Assembly: GCA_031761405.1 (NCBI GenBank)
Contig: JASEVX010000007.1
Coordinates: 57,139,385-57,203,384 of the forward strand
Direction of reading: 5' to 3'
Source: Serripes groenlandicus
Taxonomy: Eukaryota > Mollusca > Bivalvia > Cardiida > Cardiidae
Length of the DNA stretch: 64,000 nt
Part shown: piece by piece, positions 24,601 to 36,578 of the stretch
Layout: each line of letters starts with the position of its first letter
Numbering within the stretch: position 1 is the first letter of the stretch
Notes under the pieces: model-generated
Told to the model about the DNA's origin: nothing
The model's database searches: none
The model's input: only the letters and a program-made list of their open reading frames with translations
Translations under genes and position numbers: made by a program

Positions 24601-24787
24601 TTTCGCTGACGGTATTAAATCGGATTTTTACCCGAGTTTCTCGCGTGTATTACGGGCAACACTCTGTCCTACAGGCCCTTGTCAAGGGAGTGAAACAAAA
24701 AGAAAAATCACAATGGAGTGGAACACTTTTTTTATTTTTCTCATGGGAGTGCAACGACGGCTTTTAGTCGGATTTCTACGCTAGTCA
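21686..24787 (+). other. Core B of the giant element, hairpin modules
   Basis: A GC-rich core with two kinds of module. One is ~115 bp with a hairpin of form AGTGCTnGCCTTG...AAGGCnAGCACT; copies near 21970, 22075, 22180, 22860, 23145, 23785, 23880, 24065. The other is ~170 bp beginning CACAATGGAGTGGAACAC, then a T-run, then 'cgcacgggagctgacggcc' and 'gggcagcactctgtcctaca'. 22260-22640 is single-copy within the core. The reverse complement occupies 32972-36578. ORFs of 60-116 codons here read through repeats and match each other, so I call no protein. Confidence 0.85.
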
Positions 24788-27083
24788 TTATGAACATTAG
24801 TTTGACTGTCGACCTACGACCTACGCACCAAGTCGACACTTTCTGAACATAAATATGACTGTCGATCTACGACCTACGCGCCAGGTCAACACTTTCTGAA
24901 CATAAATTTGACCGTCGACCTACGACCTACGCGCCAGGTCAACACTTTCTGAACAACAGTTTCATTGTCGACCTACGACCTACGAGCCAGGTCAACACTA
25001 TCTTAATGTAAATTTGACTGTCGACCTACGACCTACGCACCAGGTCAACACTATCTTAATGTGAATCTAACTGTCGACCTACGACCTACGAGCCAGATCG
25101 ACACTTTCTGAAAATAAATATGACTGTCGACCTACGACCTACGCGCCAGGTCAACACTATCTTAATGTGAATTTGACTGTCGACCTACGACCTACGAGCC
25201 AGGTCGACACTTTCTGAAAATAAATCTGACTGTCGACCTACGACCTACGCGCCAGGTCAACACTATCTTAATGTTAATTTGACGGTCGACCTACGACCTA
25301 CGCGCCAGGTCAACACTGTCTTAATGCGATTCTGACTGTCGACTTACGACCTACGCGCCAGGTCAACACTTTCTGAACATAAGTTTGACTGTCGACCTAC
25401 GACCTACAAGCCAGAACAACACTTTCTGAGCATAAAATTGACTGTCGACCTACGACCTACGCGCCAGGTCAACACTCTCTGAACATAAGTTTGACTGTCG
25501 ACCTACGACCAACGAGCCAGATCAATACTTTCTGAGCATAAAATTGACTGTCGACCTACGACCTACGCGCCAGGTCAACACTCTCTGAACATAAGTTTGA
25601 CTGTCGACCTACGACCTACGTGCCAGGTCAACACAATCTTAATGTGAATCTGACTGTCGACCTACGACCTACGCGCCAGATCGACACTTTCTGAAAATAA
25701 ATTTGACTGTCGACCTACGACCTACGCGCCAGGTCAACACTGTCTTAATGGGATTCTGTCTGTCGACTTACGACCTCCGCGCCTGGTCAACACTATCTTA
25801 ATGTGAATCTGACTGTCGACCTACGATCTACGCGCCAGGTCGACACTTTCTGAAAATAAATTTGACTGTCGACCTACGACCTACGCGCTAGGTCAACACT
25901 TTCTGAACATAAGTTTGACTGTCGACCTACGACCTACACGCCAGGTCAACACTGTCTTAATGGGATGCTGACTGTCGACCTACGACCTACGTGCCAGGTC
26001 AACACTATCTTAATGTGAATCTGACTGTCGACCTACGACCTACGTGCCAGGTCAACACTATCTTAATGTGAATCTGACTGTCGACCTACGACCTACACGC
26101 CAGGTCGACACTTTCTGAAAATAAATTTGACTGTCGACCTACGACCTACGCGCCAGGTCAACACTTTCTGAACATAAGTTTGACTGTCGACCTACGACCT
26201 ACGCGCTAGGTCAACACTTTCTGAACATAAGTTTGACTGTCGACCTACGACCTACACGCCAGGTCAACACTATCTTAATGTGAATATGACTGTCGACTTA
26301 CGACCTACGTGCCAGGTCAACACTGTCTTAATGTGAATATGAGTGTCGACTTACGACCTACGTGCCAGGTCAACACTGTCTTAATGTGAATATGACTGTC
26401 GACTTACGACCTACGTGCCAGGTCAACACTATCTTAATGTGAATATGACTGTCGACCTACGACCTACGCGCCAGGTCGACACTTTCTGAAAATAAATTTG
26501 ACTGTCGACCTACGACCTACGCGCCAGGTCAACACTTTCTGAACATACCTACGACCTACGCGCCAGATCAACACTCTCTGAACATAAGTTTGACTGTCGA
26601 CCTACGACCTACGCGCCAGGTCAACACTATCTTAATGTGAATCTGACTGTCGACCTACGACCTACGTGCCAGGTCAACACTGTCTTAATGAGATTCTGAC
26701 TGTCGACTTACGACCTACGCGCCAGGTCAACACTATCTTAATGTGAATCTGACTGTCGACCTACGACCTACGCGCCAGGTCGACACATTCTGAAAATAAA
26801 TTTGACTATCGACCTACGACCTACGCGCCAGGTCAACACTTTCTGAACATAAGTTTGACTGTCGACCTACGACCTACGAGCCAGATCAACACTTTCTGAT
26901 CATAAAATTAACTGTCGACCTACGACCTACGCGCCAGGTCAACACTCTCTGAACATAAGTTTGACTGTCGACCTACGACCTACGCGCCAGGTCAACACTA
27001 TCTTAATGTGAATCTAACTGTCGACCAAATAAATTTGAGTGTCGACCTACGAGCTACGACCTACTTGCTAACTTCACACACCT
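24788..27083 (-). repeat. 53-bp satellite array A2, inverse orientation
   Basis: About 43 units reading GACTGTCGACCTACGACCTA, the reverse complement of A1. It ends at 27083 with TGCTAACTTCACACACCT, the element terminus. The base after it begins CACAAATCG, which does not match the outer flank. Confidence 0.95.
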
Positions 27084-27179
27084 CACAAATCGCTACAGGT
27101 AAACATCGGGATCGAATGAATTGTACACACAGTGAGTTCTCAAACGAGTATTATTCATGAGCACACTCTTACCACACTT

Positions 27180-28125
27180 ACTTCAATGTCCGTCTATATG
27201 TGCGTTTGTCGTTCGGGTTAGATACTTAGAAGAGTAGCTTCAGTCCACCCTGTCCGTCTATATGTGCGTTTGTCGTTTGGGTTAGATACTTAGAAGAGTA
27301 GCTACAGTCCACCCTGTCCGTCTATATGTGCGATTGTTGGTTGGGTTATATATTTAGAAGAGTAGCTTCAATCCACCCTGTCCGTCTATATGTGCGATTG
27401 TTGGTTGGGTTAGATATTTAAAAGAGTAGCTTCAGTCCACCATGTCCGTCTATATGTGCGCTTGTCGGTTAAGTTATATACTTAGAAGAGTAGACTTCAG
27501 TCCACTCTGTCCGTCTATATGTGCGCTTGTCGGTTAAGTTAGATACTTAGAAGAGTAGACTTCAGTCCACCCTGTCCGTCTATATGGGCGATGGTCGGTT
27601 GGGTTATATACTTAGAAGAGTAGCTTCAGTCCACCCTGTCCGGCTATATGTGCGATTGTCGGTTGGGTTATATACTTAGAAGAGTAGCTTCAGTCCACCC
27701 TGTCCGTCTATATGTGCGCTTGTCGGTTGGGTTATATACTTAGAAGAGTAGCTTCAGTCCACCCTGTCCGTCTATATGTGCGATTGTTGGTTGGGTTAGA
27801 TATTTAGAAGAGTAGACTTCAGTCCACCCTGTCCGTCTATATGTGCGTTTGTCGGTTGGGTTATATACTTAGAAGAGTAGCTTCAGTCCACCCTGTCCGT
27901 CTATATGTGCGATTGTCGGTTGGGTTAGATATTTAGAAGAGTAGCTTCAGTCCACCCTGTCCGTCTGTATGTGCGCTTGTCGATTGGGTTAGATACAAGT
28001 GTAGAAGAGTAGCTTCAGTCCACCCTGTTCGTCTGTATGTGCACTTGTCGATTGGGTTAGATACAAGTTTAGAAGAGTAGCTTCAGTCCACCCTGTCCGT
28101 CTGTATGTGCGCTTGTCGATTGGAT
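27180..28125 (+). repeat. 64-bp minisatellite, about 15 copies
   Basis: Units of CCCTGTCCGTCTATATGTGC followed by 'gattgtcggttgggttatat' and 'acttagaagagtagcttcag', 64-71 bp each. The later units switch to GTCTGTATGTGC. Confidence 0.95.
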
Positions 28126-28274
28126 TAGTCATATGACTGAAAAATTGTTCAAAATGGCGTTAAACCCCAATCAATCAATCGTTCTCTGCGTTTGTCTAAC
28201 TTCGCACTCGGCTATACAACGACCACGTCACCAGCCGTGCGTTCTATGGAAATTTACGATCATCAGGGCAATTC

Positions 28275-28345
28275 CATCCTCGGTACCCAGGCTATTCATA
28301 AACTATATGATCATATATGTTATGAATAGCCTGGGTACCGAGAAT
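28275..28345. mobile_element. 71-bp palindromic element with 9-bp flanking repeat
   Basis: A perfect 23-bp inverted repeat (28279-28301 and 28320-28342; arm begins CTCGGTACCCAGGCTATT) surrounds an 18-bp loop. GGGCAATTC lies on both sides, at 28266-28274 and 28346-28354. It looks like a tiny element that is almost all inverted end, with a 9-bp target duplication. The transcript would form a strong hairpin. Confidence 0.7.
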
Positions 28346-28519
28346 GGGCAATTCACCCGTATGTGATATCGACGATTTGTTTACCTGTATATGTTATTTA
28401 TTTTAAAATTTAAATATGTTGTATTTTGACGACGAACCATATTTGTTCAAGTCATTATTCATGAATACATTTCAGTTCTGTTCTTTTTATTATGGCAAAA
28501 CAAACTGTCACTCGTTTAA

Positions 28520-28736
28520 CCTTTACCCACATATCGACGCTTCCCGGTACCTGTGCAGTAGAAGGCTTCGGGAAACATTGGGACAAATGGAGAAATTGCT
28601 CATGATGAACACTTTTTTTATATTTCGAGTCCAGCTCTGTTCCATAATTATACTTTCATTTATGTAGATTTTTTCATATTTTGGCATGACGGTTTTTAAG
28701 ATCGTCTACTGCTGATTTATTGCATGCGGGGAAGGG
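28520..28736. mobile_element. piggyBac-like MITE (family A), copy 4
   Basis: TTAA on both sides (28516-28519, 28737-28740). The left end CCTTTACCCACAT is diverged from the right end, ATGCGGGGAAGGG. Confidence 0.75.
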
Positions 28737-28896
28737 TTAAACATTTGTAATATGATTTGTCGCATTGTATGCAAAGACATTGATGACAATTGAGATTTGG
28801 CAACCGGATGTAAAACGTAAAAACTAACAAAGCTGCGTATATTGAATAATGGCATGTAAACTCATCTTGACACATCTGCAGCAGGATACGTTTTAA

Positions 28897-29143
28897 CCCT
28901 TTCCCTCATATAGACGCTTTTTGACGCCTCTGCAGCAGACGACCTTTTGAAAACATAGTGACAAAAGAAGAAATTGCTCAAAACGAGCAATTTCTCCTTT
29001 TGCCACAATGTCTTCCACTTTAAGTCCTATGTTATCCATTCAGTTATCCATTCAGTTATTGAGATTTTCCAGTTTTTGACAAAATATGTTCAAAGTCGTT
29101 CAAAGTCGTCTGCTGCAGAATTGTGAATTTGTGAGGGAAAGGG
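28897..29143. mobile_element. piggyBac-like MITE (family A), copy 5
   Basis: CCCTTTCCCTCAT to GTGAGGGAAAGGG with TTAA at 28893-28896 and 29144-29147. The inside carries small tandem duplications ('ttatccattcag' and 'gttcaaagtc'). The right TTAA is also the left TTAA of the next element. Confidence 0.85.
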
Positions 29144-29147
29144 TTAA

Positions 29148-29352
29148 CTCTTTCAGCGCCAAAGGCAATATTGTGGTTTTTGCAAACAATACAGATTCAG
29201 GTGAGTCAGCTCGTACCGAGCTATCTCACCTGAAATCAGCATTGTTTGCCTTTTATTAATCAAAATAGTCCAACACTTTTATTAAATGAGATTGGAGACG
29301 CCCGATTTTGAACATGGAAGAGTCTACTTTAAACAATTCGGCGCTGAAAGAG
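29148..29352. mobile_element. MITE family D, TTAA-flanked
   Basis: Ends CTCTTTCAGCGCC and GGCGCTGAAAGAG with TTAA on both sides (29144-29147 and 29353-29356). 205 bp. A related piece is at 44567-44750. Confidence 0.85.
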
Positions 29353-30618
29353 TTAAGGCGAGACAGCTCGGTATGACTCCGCTGAATCTGTATTATTTGC
29401 AAACATCTACAATAGACATTATTACATACCTGTGGTAACAAACGCCCGACGCCTTTGTTAGTCTGGATGGCAGGTTGACATCTTATTAATCAAGAGCTTC
29501 TATTCAACAAATGTAACCCAAGTCGTACCTATGTGCACATATAATCAAAGGACGTACACGTAGATGTGTTTCTATAAAAGGAAAATATCAACTGGGTGTC
29601 ACTTACATCCAACCGTGTATGTTGTTGACGAAAGTAGTAACAAGTTTGATGAAAATACATGGACATGACATCTATAGTAATATGTACCATTGAACAAAAG
29701 TCATAATCAGGTTAGTAAAATTGAATGATACTTACATCAAAAGTCTCATTGTGGCTACGTTATGATTTCTGATACAATTAAAAAAATGGAACTTATTACA
29801 GACTGAAATCTTGAATCAAGCAGTTTTACTAAACAATTGAAGCCATAATCTCACCTCAGTGCACATGACGTACATGAAGGTGTATTCCTTGAGAAAGAAA
29901 ATATAAACTGCGTGTCACTTACCACCAACTGTGTATACATAATTTCACGAAAGTAATAATAAGTAGATGAAATTGAATGAACAATACAGATAGATAGATA
30001 TATATTGTATTCAGGAACAAGGGAAAGTTTGACCAACATACCACATACACATAACACTTAAGTATTAACAGAGTCAAATAGCAGACTAATTGCAAAAAAT
30101 AAAAGGTAAAAGGAAAAAAAATAGATGTATGGAAACAATCTAGAACATGTATATATTTCCTAGTGGAACTGGTATTTAACGGTCCATCATATTCCGATCT
30201 CATTTAAACCTTACATTTAAGGTTCGCTGTAGCTTCAAATATTTGCTTAGATCTGATAAATGCGTACTGAAGGTCGTCTTGGATTGACATTTGCGGCAGC
30301 CAATCAAATAATCTCCTACAAATGCGTTAGGTATCAACAGTGGGGTGATAAACCGTATACATAACATAGATACAGAAACTAAGATGATCGAGTGTTACAA
30401 CCGTTGTTAAAGCAGAACCGAAAGTTGTTTGTATGGTGCCTTTTCATTTGACGGAAAAACGAGCACCTGCTGATGATGAATTAGCGTCAATTAGAGACGA
30501 CTTTTTATTCGGTGTCGTCAGGTCAAACACGCGTTCAGCGATTTATATTGGTCTGGTTTCAATGAGATTGATACCATCTGTACGTGTTTGTCCAGGGGCG
30601 TAGCTTGGCAAAAATCAA

Positions 30619-30850
30619 TGTGTAGGCCGTCTCGTGAGAAAATTACATCGTGGACTCGGCATAAAGTATCGACCTGGATCAGCCTAAGCATACCACACAG
30701 GCGCACCCGGATATACACTTTTCGTCTACTGTGGGTTTTCTGTTTCAGGAATCACTACTCTATCTATCCCCCCTTAGACGGAATGTGTCGGCCGGATCAG
30801 TCTGCGCGGACATCTCAGGCTGATCTGGTGATACATTACGCAGATGTCTA
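30619..30850. mobile_element. MITE family C, copy 2
   Basis: GATCAGCCTAAGCATACC, 'cacttttcgtctactg' and TCCCCCCTTAGACGGAATGT match the interior of the copies at 12293 and 60972. The ends are diverged. The overlapping plus-strand ORF (30588-31028) is MITE sequence. Confidence 0.75.
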
Positions 30851-31204
30851 TCGCCGCAGCTGCATTGTTAAAAAACACATCAGACGCGTATGCTATTCAT
30901 TTAGTTACTGCATCTGGTATTCAATGCGGTTTTCATTAAAAAGTTCAAGTCAATCAGTAAGTTCAAGTTTTTTCTGTTTTAGTCTCAAAATGAGACATAT
31001 GAAATTAACAATATCATGTGCAAACTAATCAAATACATGTATATAGTATGTCACGTGCAAGAGGATGGAGAGATTTGTAGACTTAAAGTTTTATTTTGAT
31101 TTGAATTTAGCCATCATGTAATAAACTATTCAATTAAGTGAACTCCCTATAACTCGAAGTAGAAAGGTACCCTCAAATTACATCGAGTTATTGACATGTT
31201 CGAG

Positions 31205-32971
31205 AGGTGTGTGAAGTTAGCACATAGGTCGTAGCTCGTAGGTCGACAGTCAAATCTATTTTAAGAAAGTGTCCACCTGGCGCGTAGGTCGTAGGTCGAC
31301 AGTCAGATTCACATTAAGATAGTGTTGACCTGGCGCGTAGGTCGTAGGTCGACAGTCAAATTTATTTTCAGAGAGTGTTGATCTGGCTCGTAGGTCGTAG
31401 GTCGACAGTCAGATTCACATTAAGATAGTGTTGACCTGGCGCGTAGGTCGTAGGTCGACAGTCAGATTTATTTTTAGAAAGTGTCGACCTGGCGCGTAGG
31501 TCGTAGATCGACAGTCAGATTCACATTAAGATAGTGTTGACCTGGCGCGTAGGTCGTAGGTCGACAGTCACATTTCCATTAAGATAGTGTTGACCTGGCG
31601 CGTAGGTCGTAGGTCGACAGTCACATTTCCATTAAGATAGTGTTGACCTGGCGCGTAGGTCGTAGGTCGACAGTCAATTTTATGCTCAGAAAGTGTTGAT
31701 CTGGCTCGTAGGTCGTAGGTCGACAGTCAAACTTATGTTCAGAAAGTGTTGACCTGGCGCGTAGGTCGTAAGTCGACAGTCAAATTTATTTTCAGAAAGT
31801 GTCGACCTGGCGCGTAGGTCGTAGGTCGACAGTCAGATTCACATTAAGATAGTGTTGATCTTTGCGCGTAGGTCGTAAGTCGACAGTCAGAATCCCATTA
31901 AGACAGTGTTGACCTGGCGCGTAGGTCGTAGGTCTACAGTCAGATTCACATTAAGATAGTGTTGACCTGGCGTGTAGGTCGTAGGTCGACAGTCAAACTT
32001 ATGTTCAGAGAGTGTTGACCTGGCGCGTATGTCGTAGGTCGACAGCCAATTTTATGCTCAGAAAGTGTTGATAGTGTTGATCTTGCTCGTAGGTCGTAGG
32101 TCGACAGTCAAACTTATGTTCAGAAAGTGTTGACCTGGCGCGTAGGTCGTAGGTCGACAGTCAAATTTATTTTCAGAAAGTGTCGACCTTGCGCGTAGGT
32201 CGTAGGTCGAATGTCAGATTCACATTAAGATAGTGTTGACCTGGCGCGTAGGTTGTAAGTCGAATGTCAGAATCCCATTAAGACAGTGTTGACCTGGCGC
32301 GTAGGTCGTAGGTCGACAGTCAGATTCACAATAAGATAGTGTTGACCTGGCGCGTAGGTCGTAGGTCGACAGTCAGAATTACATTAAGATAGTGTTGATC
32401 TGGCGCGTAGGTCGTAGGTCGACAGTCAGAATTACATTAAGATAGTGTTGATCTGGCGCGTAGGTCGTAGGTCGACAGTCAGAATTACATTAAGATAGTG
32501 TTGATCTGGCGCGTAGGTCGTAGTTCGACAGTCAATCTGATGTTCAGAAAGTGTTGATCTGGCGCGTAGGTCGTAGGTCGACACTCACATTTATTTTCAG
32601 AAAGTGTCGACCTGGCTCGTAGGTCGTAGGTCGACAGTCATATTTATTTTCAGAAAGTGTCGACCTAGCTCGTAGGTCGTAGGTCAACAGTCAAACTTAT
32701 GTTCAGAAAGTGTCGACCTGGCGCGTAGGTCGTAGGTCGACACTCAAATTTATGTTCAGAAAGTGTTGACCTGACGCGTAGGTCGTATGTCGACACTCAC
32801 ATTTATTTTCAGAAAGTGTCGACCTGGCTCGTAGGTCGTAGGTCGACAGTCAAATTTACATAAAGATAGTGTCGACCTGGCGCGTAGGTCGTAGGTCGAC
32901 ACTGAAATTTATGTTCAGAAAGTGTTGACCTGGCTTGTAGGTCGTAGGTCGACAGTCAAACTAATGTTCAT
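31205..32971 (+). repeat. 53-bp satellite array A3
   Basis: Starts with the terminus AGGTGTGTGAAGTTAGCAC. About 33 units follow, in A1 orientation. It ends in 'gtcaaactaatgttcata', the mirror of the B/A2 junction at 24788. Confidence 0.95.
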
Positions 32972-35900
32972 AAAGACTCGAGTAGAAATCCGACTAAATC
33001 GTTTCACTCCCTTGACAAGGGCCTGTAGGACAGAGTGCTGCCCGTAATACACGCGAGAAACTCGGTTAAAAATCCGACTAAAGACCGTCAGCTCCCGTGC
33101 GAAAAAATAAAAAAAAGTGTTCCACTCCATTGTGAACAATTATTTTTTTCCACTCCCGTGCCAAGGTCCTGTAGGACAGGGTGCTGCCCGTCATTTACTC
33201 GGCAGACTAAAGGCCGTCAGCTCCCGTGCGAAAAAAAAAAGTGTTCCACTCCATTGTGAAATGGTTTCTTGTTTCATTCCCGTGACAAGGGCCTGTACGA
33301 CAGAGTGCTGCCCGTTATTTACGCGGCAGACTCGAGTAAGAATCCGACTAAAGACCGTCAGCTCCCGTGCGAAAAAATAAAAAAAAGTGTTCCACTCCAT
33401 TGTGAACAATTTTCTTTTTCCACTCCCGTGCCAAGGTCCTGAAGGACAGGGTGCCCGTCATTTACGCGGCAGACTAAAGGCCGTCAGCTCCCGTGCGAAA
33501 AAAAAAAGTGTTCCACTCCATTGTGAAATTGTTTCTTGTTTCTTTCCGTGACAAGGGCCTGTACGACAGAGTGCTGCCCGTTATTTACGCGGCAGACTCG
33601 GGTAGAAATCCGACTTAAGGACGTCAGCTCCCGTGCGAAAAAAAAAAAAAAAAATGTGTTCCACTCCATTGTTTATTGTTCCACTTCCGTGCCTGTAGGC
33701 CGAGCACTGTCTGGGCGGTTTTACTTCCCGCTACAGACTCGGGTTGAAATCCGACTTAAGGCCGTCAGCTCCCTTATAGCGACTTCGGCCCCAGCGCACA
33801 TTTCCCCAGCCATACCCAGAGTGCTGCCTAGAAAGAGGCGAGCACTTCGCCGTACGCGCGGGTAACCGGCGGGAGTAACAACCACTCTCTTAAGGGTAGG
33901 GACCTAGGACTCCCGTATAGCGAATTCGGCCCCAGCGCACATTTCCCTAGCCATACACAGAGTGCTGCATGAAAACGACGGCGAGTACTTCGCCGTCAGC
34001 GCGGGTTATCGGCGGGACTGTCACAAGGCCTAGCACTTCGCTGCGAACGCGGGTTCGCATGTGCGGGAGCCTGCGCCTAGTTCTTCGGACCAGTAGCGGA
34101 GTGCTCCCCTGACACAATGCCTAGCACTTCGCTGCGTACCAGTGTTCGCGAATGCGGGGCCCGTCGCGTATTTCTTCGGGCCATCAGCGGAGTGCTCCCT
34201 TGACACAAGGCCAAGCACTTCGCTGCGTAATCGTGTTCGCGAATGCAGGACCCGGCGCCTTTTTCTTCGGGCCGGCAGCGGAGTGCTCCCCTTACAAAAG
34301 GCTAACCCTAATCTAAAGAAAATAAATAAAGTGTTCCACTCCATTGTGAAATATTGTCTTGTTCCACTCCCCGTGCCAAGGGCCTGTAAGACAGAGTGCT
34401 ACCGGTAATTTACGCAGCAGACTCGGGTAGAACTCCGACTTAAGGCCGTCGTTGCACTCCCATGAGGAAAAGAAAAAAAGTGTTCCACTCCATTGTGAAT
34501 TTATTTTTGGTTCCACTCCCGTGATAAGGGCCTGTCGGACAGAATGCTGTCCGTCATCCACGACTTAAGGCCGTTGTTGCACTTCCGTGTGAAAAACAAA
34601 ACAACAAGTGTTCCACTCCATTGTGAATTTTTTTTTGTTCCACTCCCGTGACAAGGGCCTGTAGGACAGAGTACTGCCCTTAATACACGCGAGAAATTCG
34701 GGTAAAAATCCGACTTGAGGCCGTCAGCTCCCGTGAAAAAAAAAAAAATGTGTTCCACTCCATTGTGAAAAATCACATGCAACAAAGATGGAAATCGGGA
34801 AACTGCGTTTTTCCCCGAAACCGTATCAGCTGTACCCGTAAAGGCGATAGCTTACGCGTCCTGCATACGCACTCTACGGATCGGGCGAGTTGACGAGCTG
34901 TCAGTCTTCTAGAACAAAAGTTTCGCGGTCCCGGCTTACATTTCCCCTACTAGCAGTGGAGTGCTAGTGTCAAACAAGGCTCAGCCGTTCGCCGTCGGCG
35001 CGGGTAGACTGCGGCACTTTGTCTAACCTAAAAGCGGAACGCAATGGGAAGTGTTCGGTCGCACTTATAGGGGAGATGGTTGGTCTGGACAAAATATTAA
35101 TTTTTATTATTTTTATTTCCTTCTTTCGAGCCTCTGCCGGGGAGCCCATCACGTATCCCCTTGACACAATGCCTAGCAATTCGCTGCGTACGCGGGTTCG
35201 CAAATGCGACTTCGGCCCCAGCGCACATTTACCCAGCCATACGCAGAGTGCTGCCTAGAAACGAGGCGAGCACTTCGCCGTACGCGCGGGTAAACGGCAG
35301 GAGTTACAATCACTCTCTTAAGACGACGCCTTGGTGTAGCTGATAAGACGCGGATCATTCACTGTAGGGTAGGGTGTAGCGAATTTCGGCAAGGGCAATT
35401 AAGTAGAGACTTGTAGGCCCTGTGTGGTTGTGGCAGGAGCTGGCAAGGACCGGGACCACTTGGATTGGATATGTCAACATGATGTAGAACCATCTACCTT
35501 AAATCAGAGACACAACGAGTAAAGGCAAACTGTTGTGGCCCTCAGAACGCTTACATTTAAGAGCGAATTCTGAAAAGGAACAATTCCTAAGGAGTTATAC
35601 CTCCAAAACACTGTGGAAGTAGGGGTACGGCAGTCATACTACTCATTAGAAGAGGCAGGGGGTGTATTAGAATGTAAAATGTTCACAACCTGAGGCGTCT
35701 TTAACGCCAAATGGCAATAAGGTCTTCCACCCAGGCGAGGAAAGGAACCAGAGAGAGTCAATGTCAAAGTAAAAAATGTCTCTAGTAGGGGAAATCTCAG
35801 GCAACGTTACTGGACTAACTAGTCTACACGGGACTATATAATTCCGTGAAATGATCATAGACGGGACCTGCCTTGTATTATATGCGGGCCCGGCTCACAT

Positions 35901-36578
35901 TTCCCCTACTAGCAGCGGAGTGCTCGCTTAACACAAGGCCCAGTACTTGGCGTTAGCGCGGGTACGGCGGGACCTGCCGTATAGCATATGCAGCTCATAT
36001 TTCCCCTACTACCAGTGGGGTAATCGCCTGAAACAAGGCTCAGCACTTCGCTGGCAGCGCTGGTAGACTGCGGGACCTGCCTTATAGCACATGCGGCCCC
36101 GGCTCACATTTACCATACTACCAGCGGAGTGCTTGCCTTAAACAAGGCCAGCACTTCGCCGTCAGCGCGGATAGACGGCGGGACCTGCCTTATAGCGTAT
36201 GTGTTCAACTCCTGTAAGAATTTATTTTTGGTCTAATCCCGTGACAAGGGACTGTAGGCCAGAGTGCTCCCCGTAATACACGTGGCACACTCGGGTAGAA
36301 ATTCGCCTTAAGGCCGTTATTCCACTCCCGTGAGAAATACAAAAAAAGTGTTCCACTCTTTTGTGAAATGTTTATTGTTCCACTCCAAGGGCCTGTAGGC
36401 CAGAGTGCTCCCCGTAAGACACACGGCAGACTCGGATAGAAATCCGCTTTAAGGCCGTTATTCAACTCCCGTGAGATAAAAAAAAGAAGGTGTTCCACTC
36501 CTGAGAATTTGTTTTTGTTCCACACCCGTGACAATGGCATGTAGGCAGGAGTGTTCGCCGTAATACACGCGGCAGACT
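32972..36578 (-). other. Core B', inverse copy of core B
   Basis: Reverse complement of 21686-24787, with extra ~170-bp modules in 33000-33670. Both junctions are shared with core B: the GAGTCTGCCGCGTGTATTAC end is at the satellite A4 side. The single-copy piece of B corresponds to about 35480-35870. No coding gene called. Confidence 0.9.

Larger units (their letters stand above)
27084..31204. other. Loop between the arms of the giant element
   Basis: 4.1 kb with no match to the arms. It holds a 64-bp minisatellite, a SINE tail (28135-28180), a 71-bp palindromic element, three MITEs and a MITE C copy. 29360-30590 has no recognised gene; two diverged ~120-bp blocks near 29533 and 29861 resemble each other. 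Its content is like ordinary intergenic DNA elsewhere in the window, which suggests captured host sequence. Confidence 0.7.

Noticed and set aside
22630..24784. ORFs of 60-116 codons in core B and their mirror ORFs at 33035-35358
   Set aside because: They run through hairpin modules and T-runs, repeat one another's peptides and change frame between copies. They are repeat by-products.
14383..27083. Satellite arrays as CRISPR-like arrays
   Set aside because: The whole 53-bp unit repeats with a few recurring variants rather than unique spacers, and the window is eukaryotic.
14383..27083. Element 1 alone as an independent insertion
   Set aside because: The 9 bp after 27083 (CACAAATCG) do not match GGAAAAAAC before 14383, whereas the outer right flank at 38845 does.
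29851..30203. Hydrophobic minus-strand ORFs
   Set aside because: AT-rich sequence yields Phe/Leu/Ile-rich ORFs by chance. No splice or family support.
30588..31028. 146-codon plus-strand ORF
   Set aside because: Its first half is the MITE family C copy, and the rest has no recognisable protein features.
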